From assembly GCA_018335675.1 (NCBI GenBank), contig JAGXRQ010000002.1, forward strand, positions 1-48,149: a DNA stretch of 48,149 nt, in the 5' to 3' direction. Both the position numbers and the translations under genes were made by a program. Below are positions 33,176 to 40,805 of this stretch, one piece after another. The notes under the pieces were generated by a model that did not search any database, was not told the DNA's origin, and saw nothing but the letters and a program-made list of their open reading frames with translations. Position 1 is the first letter of the stretch; every line of letters starts with the position of its first letter. This DNA comes from Bacteroidota bacterium. GTDB taxonomy: Bacteria; Bacteroidota; Bacteroidia; Bacteroidales; UBA7960.

Positions 33176-33808
33176 TTACTTAACAACTCTTGTGTAAGTA
33201 GCAACACCAGTATCAGTGATAAGGTCGCCACCATCAAGCCACTTAATAGTATAAGTGAAATTAATAAGATTTTTGTTTTCGCCATCATAAGTACCAGTAC
33301 CTTGAACTAATTCGCCAGCACCAGCATTCCAGTTTGATGGAGTTTGAGTAGGAATAGTAATTACATCGCCATTAATTGTAGCTTCAACAACAATATTGAA
33401 ATCGTTGAATCCTGTGATACGAATAACGTTGTATTCGCCAGCTTTTTGAGCAACAGTTACTTCATATTCAATAGTGCCGAATCCAGCAATTGCATCAGAA
33501 ACGCCATAAGTTCCAGCAAGAAGATTACTTTTTACCCATACTGCTCTAGTTGCAGTTGCAGTTCCTAAAGTATAAGTTGCTGTGTACTCATCAACTTTAT
33601 TTTTGTTATACTCTGGAGAGAAAGTAACAACAACATCTTCTGCTTTACCATTTTCAACAGTTACACCTGGATCAACAAATTCTTCTCCAAGGTCGAAAGC
33701 TATAGCAGCATCACCAACTAATGTAATAATAGGATCTTCAGTTTCACAGCTTGTAAACATTACAGCGCTAACTGCAGCAATTGCAAAAATTCCAAATAAT
33801 TTTTTCAT
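33176..33808 (-). CDS. Lipoprotein with a DUF5011-like Ig domain
   Basis: A 210-residue predicted lipoprotein (Cys21 in VMFTSC). Residues about 26-93 read PIITLVGDAAIAFDLGEEF and VDPGVTVENG, a typical start for DUF5011/Ig-like surface domains. The remainder (about 95-210) is a beta-sandwich-like domain rich in Gly, Thr and Val (AGTYGVSDAIAGFGTIEYEV). Such proteins are usually surface lipoproteins in nutrient uptake or adhesion; here there is no linked SusC/D pair, so the role is unknown. Strong promoter and terminator signals bracket it as a single-gene unit. Confidence 0.85.
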   Translation of the reverse strand: MKKLFGIFAIAAVSAVMFTSCETEDPIITLVGDAAIAFDLGEEFVDPGVTVENGKAEDVVVTFSPEYNKNKVDEYTATYTLGTATATRAVWVKSNLLAGTYGVSDAIAGFGTIEYEVTVAQKAGEYNVIRITGFNDFNIVVEATINGDVITIPTQTPSNWNAGAGELVQGTGTYDGENKNLINFTYTIKWLDGGDLITDTGVATYTRVVK

Positions 33809-33863
33809 AGTAAATAAATTTTAGGTTAAAAACTCAATTTTGGTAAATTCTTTTATTGACGAA

Positions 33864-33896
33864 CAAAGTTACTTAATTTTTCTTTAGTAACACAAA
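33864..33896 (-). promoter_or_regulatory. Promoter of the DUF5011-like lipoprotein gene
   Basis: Minus-strand TTTG (33896-33893), 21 bases, then TAACTTTG (33871-33864): both elements of the Bacteroidota promoter are exact. The ATG is 55 bases downstream. This is the clearest promoter in the window. Confidence 0.6.
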
Positions 33897-33943
33897 TTTC
33901 AAATTATTTTTGTCAAAAACACCTAGTCATTGAAAAAAATATA

Positions 33944-33951
33944 TAATTTTG
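33944..33951 (+). promoter_or_regulatory. -7 element for the small acidic/basic lipoprotein gene
   Basis: TAATTTTG matches TAnnTTTG, 33 bases before the ATG at 33985. The best TTG words upstream are badly spaced (11 or 31 bases), so the -33 is uncertain. Confidence 0.4.
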
Positions 33952-33984
33952 CCATATGATTAACCCGTAAAAAAATAACTAGTT

Positions 33985-34284
33985 ATGAAAAAAGTATTAG
34001 GATTATTTTTATTTGCATCAATTTTTGCTTTTGCTTCTTGCGGACCTAAGGCAGTTGAAGAAGAGCAAGTTGAAGAAAAACAAGAAGTTGTAATTGAAAA
34101 GCCAGTTGAAAAACCAGCTGAAAAACCTGAAGAAAAAGTAGAAGAGAAAAAAGAAGAAGAAACTTCTCGCACTAGAAGAGGTGAAGAAGACAAAACAGAC
34201 ACTCGCACAAGAAGAGGCGAAGCTGAAAAAGCAAAAGAAACTGACGAAGAAGGAAACGTTACTCGTCAAAGAAGAACTAACTAA
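33985..34284 (+). CDS. Small, highly charged lipoprotein
   Basis: A 99-residue lipoprotein precursor (Cys19 in AFASC). After the signal the chain splits by charge: residues about 25-60 are Glu/Lys/Pro-rich with the repeat EKPVEKPAEKPEEK, and residues 60-99 hold two copies of TRRGE within Arg/Glu/Thr-rich sequence and end VTRQRRTN. No globular fold is expected. The gene has its own promoter element and a strong bidirectional terminator, so it is a real and probably abundant product. The role is unknown; similar Pro/Lys/Glu segments span the periplasm in other lipoproteins. Confidence 0.8.
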   Translation: MKKVLGLFLFASIFAFASCGPKAVEEEQVEEKQEVVIEKPVEKPAEKPEEKVEEKKEEETSRTRRGEEDKTDTRTRRGEAEKAKETDEEGNVTRQRRTN

Positions 34285-34300
34285 TCTTTATTTTCTTCAA

Positions 34301-34334
34301 AAAAAAGAGAGCTGAGTAATCAGCTCTCTTTTTT
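34301..34334. terminator. Bidirectional intrinsic terminator
   Basis: AAAAAAGAGAGCTGA (34301-34315) and TCAGCTCTCTTTTTT (34320-34334) form a perfect 15-bp stem with the loop GTAA. The A- and T-runs serve the lipoprotein gene on the plus strand and the convergent methyltransferase gene on the minus strand. Confidence 0.9.
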
Positions 34335-35057
34335 TTATATACAATAGTCGCATGTCAGATTTTTATACTCATCTGAATACTGATGTCTTAAGCCATTCTC
34401 TATTGCAATTTCATTAATTATAAATGAGTCCGTTTTCACCTTTGAACCGCAGATAATAATTCTGTGGACCTCCTTGTCTGGATTTGGTCGGATATTCCAT
34501 TTTTCATTAACAAACAAGCCATTATTAATTAATATATTACTAACATCATTCTGCTGTTCAGATGGAAATATTAATAAAAACTTGCCATCTGATGAAATAA
34601 TTTTGCATACTCCTGTTATTAAATCACAAAATGATAATGAATCTGAATGCCTTGCTGTATTTCGCTGATTTGAGTAGGGCTTTAGACTATTGTGAAAAAA
34701 TGGAGGGTTGCAAACTATCAGATCATATTTCTTTTTTGTAAGTTTGGCAAACTCCTGAAATGAAGTTTTGAAAAGTCTAAATTTGTTACTCCACGGACTA
34801 TTTTCAATATTTTCTTTAGCATCAGAATATGCTCTATTGTCAATCTCTACACAATCAATAATTGCATTTTGTTTTTGTGCAACCATTAATCCAATAAGAC
34901 CACAACCTGTTCCAATATCAAGAACTTTTTGAGATTGAATATTCGCAGCAATAGCCCCTAACAATACACCATCTGTACCTATTTTCATTCCACAATTATG
35001 ATCGGTCAGGGAAAATTGCTTAAATCGGAAAATATGTTTTGAATCAGAGTTACTCAT
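34335..35057 (-). CDS. TrmN6-like tRNA(Val) adenine-N6 methyltransferase
   Basis: A 240-residue class I SAM methyltransferase. The SAM motif is KVLDIGTGCGLIGLM, and the catalytic NPPFF of N6-adenine methylases is in DLIVCNPPFFHNSLKP. The N-terminus HIFRFKQFSLTDHNCGMKIGTDGV is typical of TrmN6 (YfiC), which methylates A37 of tRNA1-Val. It follows rimM with an 8-base overlap in the rpsP-rimM unit, taking the position trmD often has in other bacteria. Confidence 0.9.
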   Translation of the reverse strand: MSNSDSKHIFRFKQFSLTDHNCGMKIGTDGVLLGAIAANIQSQKVLDIGTGCGLIGLMVAQKQNAIIDCVEIDNRAYSDAKENIENSPWSNKFRLFKTSFQEFAKLTKKKYDLIVCNPPFFHNSLKPYSNQRNTARHSDSLSFCDLITGVCKIISSDGKFLLIFPSEQQNDVSNILINNGLFVNEKWNIRPNPDKEVHRIIICGSKVKTDSFIINEIAIENGLRHQYSDEYKNLTCDYCI

Positions 35058-35604
35058 CTTTACTGTATAGGTCGTCGGCCAAATACATGTCTATTAATCC
35101 CTCAGGAGCTTTATAGAAAATGGTTTTTGAATCTTTATCGACTGACACAAGGAAATTGTCATGAATGGGTAATAATATTTCTTTATGACCTGCAAAAACC
35201 TGAAAAATTGGAGTGCTTCCAACATCAATAATATCTTTAATCTCGCCAATAATTCCCTTATCCTTGTCGGAAACTTTAAACCCAATAACTTCATGAAAAT
35301 AGAATTTATTACCGGTTAGCTTTGGTAAAAAAGATAGAGGAAGGTATAATTCAGATCCAACTAGCAATTCAGCTTGCTCTGCACTGTTGATATCCTGAAA
35401 TTTGACAATTAGATTATTTTGTTTTGAATGCTTTTGTATTCTATCAATAAAAAATGGAATCAGTTTATTGTTTTTTTTAACAAAAACCGACTCCATTTCT
35501 AAATAATTTTCGGGCTCATCGGCATCAATAAAAAATATTACATCACCTTTATACCCAAAGAGCTTTGATACATAACCCAGCAAAAAACATTCACTAATTT
35601 CCAT
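35050..35604 (-). CDS. rimM: Ribosome maturation factor RimM
   Basis: RimM binds S19 and helps assemble the head of the 30S subunit. The 184-residue protein has the N-terminal RimM barrel (LLGYVSKLFGYKGDVIFF, residues 8-25; AEQAELLVGSELYLP) and the C-terminal PRC-barrel (FYFHEVIGFKVSDKDKGIIG, then ILLPIHDNFLVSVD). The order is standard and the gene lies 33 bases after rpsP. Confidence 0.95.
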   Translation of the reverse strand: MEISECFLLGYVSKLFGYKGDVIFFIDADEPENYLEMESVFVKKNNKLIPFFIDRIQKHSKQNNLIVKFQDINSAEQAELLVGSELYLPLSFLPKLTGNKFYFHEVIGFKVSDKDKGIIGEIKDIIDVGSTPIFQVFAGHKEILLPIHDNFLVSVDKDSKTIFYKAPEGLIDMYLADDLYSKDE

Positions 35605-35637
35605 TTGAAAGTTATTTGTAAAGGTTATGAAAGAAGT

Positions 35638-36231
35638 CTACTCTTCCGCTTTTTCTTCAGCTGATACTTCAGTTGCTGGTGCTTCAGCAACAGGAGTTTC
35701 TTCAACTTGAGCTTCAACAACAGGAGTTTCTTCAACTTCTGATGCAGCGGCTTTTTCAGCTTTTAGATTTTTAGCAGCTTGCTTTTTTGCTATTTCTTCT
35801 GCGCGAGCTTCTTTAACTTTTTTTTCAGCTTCGATACGTTGTTTTGCTTCGTCTTTCTTAGCAAGTTCTTTATCTTTAATAGTTTGCTGAACTTTTCCTT
35901 CTTTATCTTGTAACCATTCCTGGAATTTAGCTTCTACCTGAGCTTCAGTAAGAGCGCCTTTTTTCATTCCTCTAATAAGGTGATCTTTTAGAAGAATTCC
36001 TTTGTGAGATAAAATTGATTTTGCTGTTTCTGAAGGTTGAGCACCAACCTGCAGCCAATAAAGGGAGCGGTCAAAATCAATATCAATTGTTGCAGGATTG
36101 GTCATTGGATTGTATGTGCCAAGCTTTTCAATAAACTTACCGTCACGAGGTGCACGACCATCTGCCACTACTAAATGGTAAAAAGGTTGTCCTTTTTTAC
36201 CTTTTCTTTGCAATCTAATTCTTGTTGGCAT
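35638..36231 (-). CDS. rpsP: 30S ribosomal protein S16 with a long C-terminal extension
   Basis: The first 80 or so residues are a normal S16 ([20 protein letters not shown], then [21 protein letters not shown]). The protein continues to 197 residues with a Lys/Glu/Ala helical stretch and ends in an acidic, Ala/Val/Pro-rich tail with repeats of the type [10 protein letters not shown] and [10 protein letters not shown]. Extended S16 proteins are common in Bacteroidota. The tail is probably disordered and solvent-exposed on the ribosome. It heads the rpsP-rimM-trmN6-like unit. Confidence 0.95.
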   Translation of the reverse strand: MPTRIRLQRKGKKGQPFYHLVVADGRAPRDGKFIEKLGTYNPMTNPATIDIDFDRSLYWLQVGAQPSETAKSILSHKGILLKDHLIRGMKKGALTEAQVEAKFQEWLQDKEGKVQQTIKDKELAKKDEAKQRIEAEKKVKEARAEEIAKKQAAKNLKAEKAAASEVEETPVVEAQVEETPVAEAPATEVSAEEKAEE

Positions 36232-36392
36232 TGAATTCTAATTTTAAAGTAAAACAATCATTTTTCAGGGGTGCAAATATCCGATATTTTTTTCACATAA
36301 AAAAGCATTTTGTAAAAAAGTATACCTAGAGTTTTTTTCGTTGAATAACGAATTGGTATTTCATCGAATAACATAGACATTCTTACGCTCTC

Positions 36393-36438
36393 ATCATCGC
36401 ATCATCGCATCATCACATTATCACATTATCACATTGGC
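36393..36438. repeat. 8-bp tandem repeat upstream of glgB
   Basis: ATCATCGC x2, ATCATCAC, ATTATCAC x2 and a partial ATTGGC run in 8-base register. The array lies 52 bases before the glgB ATG, in the 258-base gap divergent from rpsP. Confidence 0.8.
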
Positions 36439-36489
36439 ATATTAATTTTTTCCTTAGCTTTGTTGTTCGACACTTAATCCTCAACAAAT

Positions 36490-38493
36490 ATGATAATTCC
36501 TGCTTTTGTCCAGAAAGACCAATACTTAATGCCCTACGCCAATGATATAGTAAGGAGGCTTAGAAAAGCGCATGATAAAGAGATGCAGTTGACCGGAGGA
36601 AAGGGAAATCTCAAGGATTTCGCAAATGGTCATCATTTCTACGGCCTACATAAAACAGAAACATCATGGGTACATAGAGAATGGGCACCAAGTGCAACTC
36701 AGTTGTATTTGCTTGGCGACTTCTGTAACTGGATTCCTGCTGATGAATTTGCATTTAAAAACATTGGTGGAGGAAACTGGAGTATTGAGCTGCCTCATTC
36801 TGTTTTAAAACATCTTGACCTCTACAAGATATATATGAAATGGCATGAAGGTGAAGGAGAAAGAATTCCTGCATGGGCTTGGAGAGTCGTTCAAGATCCG
36901 AATACATTTTTGTTTAGCGCACAGGTATACGATCCTATTGAAAGCTATGTATGGAAAAACCCTAACTCAAAAACCGAAGAGAATTTTGCGCCTTTAATTT
37001 ATGAAGCTCACGTTGGAATGGCCAGCGAAGAATATAAGGTTGCCTCATGGAATGAGTTTAGAGAAAACATACTTCCATATATTCACAAAGCCGGTTATAA
37101 TGTTATACAAATGATGGCAGTTCAGGAACATCCATTTTATGGATCGTTTGGATACCATGTTAGTAGCTTTTTTGCAGCCAGCAGTAAATATGGTACTCCT
37201 GATGATTTAAAAGCTCTAATTGATGAAGCTCACGGATTAGGAATAAAAGTTATAATGGATATTGTTCATTCTCACGCAGTTAAAAACGAAGTTGAAGGAA
37301 TATCCAGATACGACGGAACATATTATCAGTTTTTCCATGATGGTCCGCGTGGAAATCACCCAGCATGGGATAGCAGATGCTTCGACTATAGCAAGGATGA
37401 GGTTTTACACTTTTTATTATCAAATTGCAAGTATTGGCTGGAGGAGTATAGATTTGACGGATTCCGTTTTGATGGAGTTACCAGCATGCTATATCACGAC
37501 CATGGCTTAGGTACTGCTTTTATGGGTTATGATCAATATTTTAATTTCAATCAGGACGAAGATGCAATTGCTTATCTGATATTAGCAAATAAGCTAATTC
37601 ACGAAGTAAATCCTGATGCAATGTCTATTGCTGAAGAAATGAGTGGAATGCCAGGACTGGCGACTCCTCAGAGCATGGGAGGATTTGGTTTCGATTATAG
37701 ACTTGCAATGGGTATTCCGGATTTTTGGATTAAAACCATAAAGGAGAAAAAAGTTGAATTTTGGCATGTTGGTGATATGTTTTATAATCTCTCTAACAAA
37801 AGAGCAGATGAAAAAACGGTTCATTACGCAGAATCACACGACCAAGCTCTTGTTGGAGATAAAACTATCATATTCTGGCTAATGGATAAGGAAATGTATT
37901 ATGACATGAGTATCAATAGGCCAAATATTATTGTTGATAGCGGTATTGCTCTGCATAAAATGATTAAGTTAATTACTATTGCCACTGCAGGAAACGGATA
38001 TCTTAATTTTATGGGAAATGAATTCGGACATCCTGAATGGATTGACTTCCCTGGTCAACATAATAATTGGTCGTACCACTATGCTAGAAGACAATGGAGT
38101 TTGAGATCTAATCCTGATCTTAAATATAAATATCTTGCTGCATTTGATGAAGATATGATTTATTATATGAAAGAATATGACGTTTTAAAACACCAAGATT
38201 TATTTGCGCATGTTCAGAATATAGATGATCAGGTCTTGGTTTTTTCAAGGGCGGGATTATTATTCATATTCAATTTCAGTCCTTTTAGGTCGTACACTGA
38301 TTATCTCATTAATGTTCCTAAAGGAAGGTACAGAATTTTACTAAACTCTGACAAAAGCGAGTACGGAGGATTTGACAGAGTTGATAATGAATATAAATTT
38401 GTTAGCTCTCCAATTGGAAAAGGCAGCAAGGAGCACGGAATAATGTTATATATACCTGCTCAAACTGCAATTGTATTAAAGATTGAAGATTGA
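36490..38493 (+). CDS. glgB: 1,4-alpha-glucan branching enzyme (GH13, eukaryote-type subfamily)
   Basis: A 667-residue branching enzyme that creates alpha-1,6 branches in glycogen. An N-terminal CBM48-like module (about residues 30-150, HREWAPSATQLYLLGDFCNW) precedes the GH13 barrel. Catalytic residues are Asp328 (FRFDGVTSML), Glu382 (SIAEEMSGMPG) and Asp451 (AESHDQALVGDK). The phrases FDGVTSMLYHDHG and AESHDQALVGDK match animal/plant/fungal branching enzymes (GH13_8) rather than the typical bacterial GlgB (GH13_9). No other glycogen genes are next to it. Its stop codon lies inside a short GATTGA repeat. Confidence 0.93.
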   Translation: MIIPAFVQKDQYLMPYANDIVRRLRKAHDKEMQLTGGKGNLKDFANGHHFYGLHKTETSWVHREWAPSATQLYLLGDFCNWIPADEFAFKNIGGGNWSIELPHSVLKHLDLYKIYMKWHEGEGERIPAWAWRVVQDPNTFLFSAQVYDPIESYVWKNPNSKTEENFAPLIYEAHVGMASEEYKVASWNEFRENILPYIHKAGYNVIQMMAVQEHPFYGSFGYHVSSFFAASSKYGTPDDLKALIDEAHGLGIKVIMDIVHSHAVKNEVEGISRYDGTYYQFFHDGPRGNHPAWDSRCFDYSKDEVLHFLLSNCKYWLEEYRFDGFRFDGVTSMLYHDHGLGTAFMGYDQYFNFNQDEDAIAYLILANKLIHEVNPDAMSIAEEMSGMPGLATPQSMGGFGFDYRLAMGIPDFWIKTIKEKKVEFWHVGDMFYNLSNKRADEKTVHYAESHDQALVGDKTIIFWLMDKEMYYDMSINRPNIIVDSGIALHKMIKLITIATAGNGYLNFMGNEFGHPEWIDFPGQHNNWSYHYARRQWSLRSNPDLKYKYLAAFDEDMIYYMKEYDVLKHQDLFAHVQNIDDQVLVFSRAGLLFIFNFSPFRSYTDYLINVPKGRYRILLNSDKSEYGGFDRVDNEYKFVSSPIGKGSKEHGIMLYIPAQTAIVLKIED

Positions 38494-38506
38494 GGTTAAG
38501 ATTGAG
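38481..38506 (+). repeat. Heptamer repeat spanning the glgB stop codon
   Basis: GATTGAA, GATTGAG, a 5-base spacer and GATTGAG again. The TGA stop at 38491-38493 is inside the second unit. Confidence 0.55.
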
Positions 38507-38535
38507 AAATACTACAAACTAATAACAATAGAATA

Positions 38536-38934
38536 ATGACAAAAGATATTAAATTAACAAGGACAATAAAAGCCACTCCGGAGGAGGTTTACATTGCTTT
38601 AACCAATCCATTTTCAATAGAATTATGGACGGGCGAGCCTGCAGTAATGAGCACAGAAGTTGGATCGGAGTTTTCTATACTTGACGGTGAGATTTCCGGA
38701 CTAAATATGGAATTCAAGGAAAATGAATTGATAAAACAGTTGTGGTATTTTGGAGAAGATGTTGAAAACTCAATTGTAACAATTGCTTTAGAGCCTGAAA
38801 AAAACCACACTAAAGTATTTATTGAGCATAAAAACATTCCCCTTGAAGCGTACGAAAACATGCTGGAAGGCTGGAAAGAATACTATTTGGGAGCTCTAAA
38901 AACCTTCTTCGAACTAAAAGACTCAGAAGACTAG
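38536..38934 (+). CDS. SRPBCC (START-like, AHSA1-type) domain protein
   Basis: A 132-residue single-domain protein with the helix-grip fold. The N-terminal strand and helix read LTRTIKATPEEVYIALTNPF, followed by IELWTGEPAVMS, and the long C-terminal helix is NMLEGWKEYYLGALKTFFEL, as in AHSA1/SRPBCC ligand-binding or co-chaperone proteins. It is cytosolic, with no signal. The ligand is unknown. It follows glgB by 42 bases. Its stop codon lies in a GACTnnn heptamer array. Confidence 0.88.
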   Translation: MTKDIKLTRTIKATPEEVYIALTNPFSIELWTGEPAVMSTEVGSEFSILDGEISGLNMEFKENELIKQLWYFGEDVENSIVTIALEPEKNHTKVFIEHKNIPLEAYENMLEGWKEYYLGALKTFFELKDSED

Positions 38935-38974
38935 CAACTGACTAACGACTGTCGACTATAGACTATAGACTTAC
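38929..38974 (+). repeat. GACTnnn heptamer array at the SRPBCC stop codon
   Basis: GACTAGC (38929-38935) contains the TAG stop. After a 4-base shift, five units follow in register: GACTAAC, GACTGTC, GACTATA, GACTATA and GACTTAC (38940-38974). It fills the whole gap to the convergent ychF gene. Two units of the same word, GACTGTC GACTTAC, occur on the minus strand at about 32367-32380. Confidence 0.8.
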
Positions 38975-38975
38975 T

Positions 38976-40058
38976 TTACACATTAAACCTAATATTCAGA
39001 ATATCTGCGTCTTTCACGATATAGGTTTTGCCTTCAATGAAATATTTACCTGCATTTTTGCAAGCCTGCTCAGAGCCTAATTGCTTAAGGTCGTCGAATT
39101 TCATTACTTCAGCCCTGATAAAACCCCTTTCAAGATCGCTGTGAATAACTCCTGCAGCCTGAGGAGCTGTCATGCCTTCACGAATAGTCCATGCCCTGAC
39201 CTCTTTTGGGCCGGCAGTGAAGAATGTCTTTAAATTTAATAATTCATATGCTGCCCTAACGAGTTTATTAACTCCCGGCTCTTCCAATCCTAGGTCACTC
39301 AAAAAAGCTTTTCTATCTTGTGGGTCTTCCAACTCCGCAATGTCTGATTCAGATTGTGCTGCGATTACCAATATTTTGGCATTTTCAGATGATAATGCAT
39401 CAATTACTTTATTACTGTATTTATTACCTGAAGCTGCTGAAGCTTCATCAACATTACAGACATATAAAACAGGCTTAACAGATAAGAAAAAACAGTCGTC
39501 AATATATTTCTGAAATTTATCCTCAGTTTGATAAGTCCTAGCAGGCTCTCCGTTTTCAAAATGTTCTTTTAGTTTTCCCAATACCTCCATTTCAATTTTA
39601 GCATCCTTATCTCCCACCTTTATAAGCTTTTCTACCTTTTGCATTTTCTTCTCTAATGTTTCCAAATCTTTCGCAACAAGCTCAAGGTCAATATTTTCCT
39701 TATCTCTTACAGGGTCAACACTACCATCAACATGAGGAACTACATCGCTGTCAAAACATCTTAGCACATGAATAATTGCATCTGTTTGCCTTATATCTGC
39801 TAAAAACTGATTACCTGCTTTGATCTGATTAGTGCTTTTCGTAAGACCTGGTATATCTACTATTTCAACAGTTGTATGAACAGTTTTTGCTGGTTTTATA
39901 AGTTCAACGAGAGTATCGAGCCTTGGATCAGGAACCTCAATTTGTCCAAGATGAGTAGTTTTTGCGCTATCTTCCTGAATTCTAGTTTTTGCAATACAAT
40001 TAAAAAGAGTGGTTTTACCAGTTCCAGTTAAACCTATTATTCCGCATTTTAAAGCCAT
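38976..40058 (-). CDS. ychF: YchF family ribosome-associated ATPase
   Basis: A 360-residue Obg-like P-loop protein of the TRAFAC class that prefers ATP. The P-loop is GLTGTGKTTLF at residues 7-17, G3 is VDIPGLTKSTNQ, and the nucleotide-specificity loop is LYVCNVDEAS where Obg proteins have NKxD. A coiled-coil arm lies about residues 130-170, and the C-terminal TGS domain ends the protein (TFFTAGPKEVRAWTIREG, then FIRAEVMKFDDL). It is the last conserved gene before the Rhs-related region. Confidence 0.97.
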   Translation of the reverse strand: MALKCGIIGLTGTGKTTLFNCIAKTRIQEDSAKTTHLGQIEVPDPRLDTLVELIKPAKTVHTTVEIVDIPGLTKSTNQIKAGNQFLADIRQTDAIIHVLRCFDSDVVPHVDGSVDPVRDKENIDLELVAKDLETLEKKMQKVEKLIKVGDKDAKIEMEVLGKLKEHFENGEPARTYQTEDKFQKYIDDCFFLSVKPVLYVCNVDEASAASGNKYSNKVIDALSSENAKILVIAAQSESDIAELEDPQDRKAFLSDLGLEEPGVNKLVRAAYELLNLKTFFTAGPKEVRAWTIREGMTAPQAAGVIHSDLERGFIRAEVMKFDDLKQLGSEQACKNAGKYFIEGKTYIVKDADILNIRFNV

Positions 40059-40079
40059 ATATGTTTATTTTTTGAGCCG

Positions 40080-40087
40080 CAAAAGTA
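40080..40087 (-). promoter_or_regulatory. -7 promoter element for ychF
   Basis: TACTTTTG on the minus strand matches TAnnTTTG exactly, 21 bases before the ychF ATG. No -33 element is evident; the bases beyond are a 9-bp tandem repeat. Confidence 0.4.
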
Positions 40088-40094
40088 ATAAATT

Positions 40095-40139
40095 GATTTG
40101 TAAGATTTATAAGATTTGTATTATTTGTATTATTGAAGG
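40095..40139. repeat. 9-bp tandem repeat upstream of ychF
   Basis: GATTTGTAA, GATTTATAA, GATTTGTAT, TATTTGTAT and TATTGAAGG run in 9-base register. This marks the boundary between ychF and the repeat-rich accessory region. Confidence 0.7.
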
Positions 40140-40175
40140 AATTGGGAAATAAAAACTACAGTTTTCAGAAAAAAT

Positions 40176-40263
40176 TCAAGGCAAAACGATGTTTTTACTG
40201 TTCTTTTTTTCTTGATAAAAAAAGAACAGTAAAAATCAAGGCTTCGGATTTTTACCGACTAGC
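40176..40263 (+). repeat. Trailer block X, copy 1
   Basis: About 88 bases that recur with few changes at 42574-42661 in the same orientation. Both begin TCAAGGCAAAACGAT, contain the hairpin GTTCTTTTTTTCTTGATAAAAAAAGAAC-type inverted repeat, and end AAGGCTTCGGATTTTTACCGACTAGC. Short open frames crossing it are by-products of the repeat. Confidence 0.85.
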
Positions 40264-40370
40264 TAAAACTGTTTTTAAACTACCTTTCCTAATTTCAACG
40301 GGATCTTTCGCCTGCGGTTCAGGAACTCGATGTTCGGCGCTCCGACCGAGATGAATTTCTAACCTCTTCC

Positions 40371-40451
40371 GGAAGCTGGAAGTTCCTTCGGAAGCTTCCA
40401 GTTCCTCCGACCGAAAGGAATTTCCAGCTTCCGTAGGAACTGGAAACTTCC
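40371..40451. repeat. Cluster of four 16-bp inverted GGAAnnTGGAAnnTTCC-type units
   Basis: Units at 40371-40386, 40390-40405, 40417-40432 and 40436-40451 are variants of GGAAGCTGGAAGTTCC or its reverse complement, spaced 19, 27 and 19 bases apart. Each can pair with its neighbours, so alternative hairpins are possible. The local GC is higher than the surroundings. Confidence 0.8.
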
Positions 40452-40515
40452 GGAGTCTTATGGCTTCGGTTGCCTGGCCTGTCCACGGCGATAACTAATT
40501 TGTTCCCGTACAAAT

Positions 40516-40543
40516 GTAGAGACGCGAGGCATCGCGTCTCTAC
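40516..40543. repeat. Perfect 12-bp hairpin GTAGAGACGCGA
   Basis: GTAGAGACGCGA and TCGCGTCTCTAC flank the loop GGCA. Palindromes built on GTAGAGACGCG are, in my memory, dispersed in several bacterial phyla. A related hairpin is at 40806-40831. Confidence 0.85.
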
Positions 40544-40578
40544 AGGTCCCATGTAAAAATCTAGGGCCATTTTTTAAT

Positions 40579-40632
40579 TTTAAATCTTTTTGAATCTTCA
40601 ATCTTTTCAATCCACACAATCCATACAATCTT
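40579..40632 (-). repeat. Trailer block Y, copy 1 (9-bp GATT repeats)
   Basis: On the minus strand the sequence is a run of about six degenerate 9-mers of the form [AG]GATTnnnn (AGATTGTAT, GGATTGTGT, GGATTGAAA, AGATTGAAG and so on). The same block recurs at 42918-42982. Confidence 0.75.
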
Positions 40633-40754
40633 AACTCCGTAGGAGTTCAACCTCAATAGCCGGATAATTGCACGAAAGCAAAGCGCTGCGCTACGCAGTT
40701 TATTAATTGATGAAATGTTTGTTGGCAGCGCAATGGAGAAGAGGTTTGATGTAA

Positions 40755-40777
40755 AGACATGCCTTCCCGGCATGTCT
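40755..40777. terminator. Hairpin AGACATGCC with following T-run
   Basis: AGACATGCC (40755-40763) pairs with GGCATGTCT (40769-40777) and is followed by CCAATTTTTTTATT on the plus strand. It looks like an intrinsic terminator but no gene ends at this point, so it may be another member of the local palindrome set. Confidence 0.5.
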
Positions 40778-40805
40778 CCAATTTTTTTATTAAGAAACAT
40801 ATGTA

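Noticed and set aside
36393-36438. CRISPR array
   Set aside because: Eight-base tandem units without spacers.
40133-40570. Two overlapping open frames of 73 and 83 codons as genes
   Set aside because: They read through trailer block X, the 16-bp palindromes and the GTAGAGACGCGA hairpin, and show no signal or motif; they are by-products of repeats.
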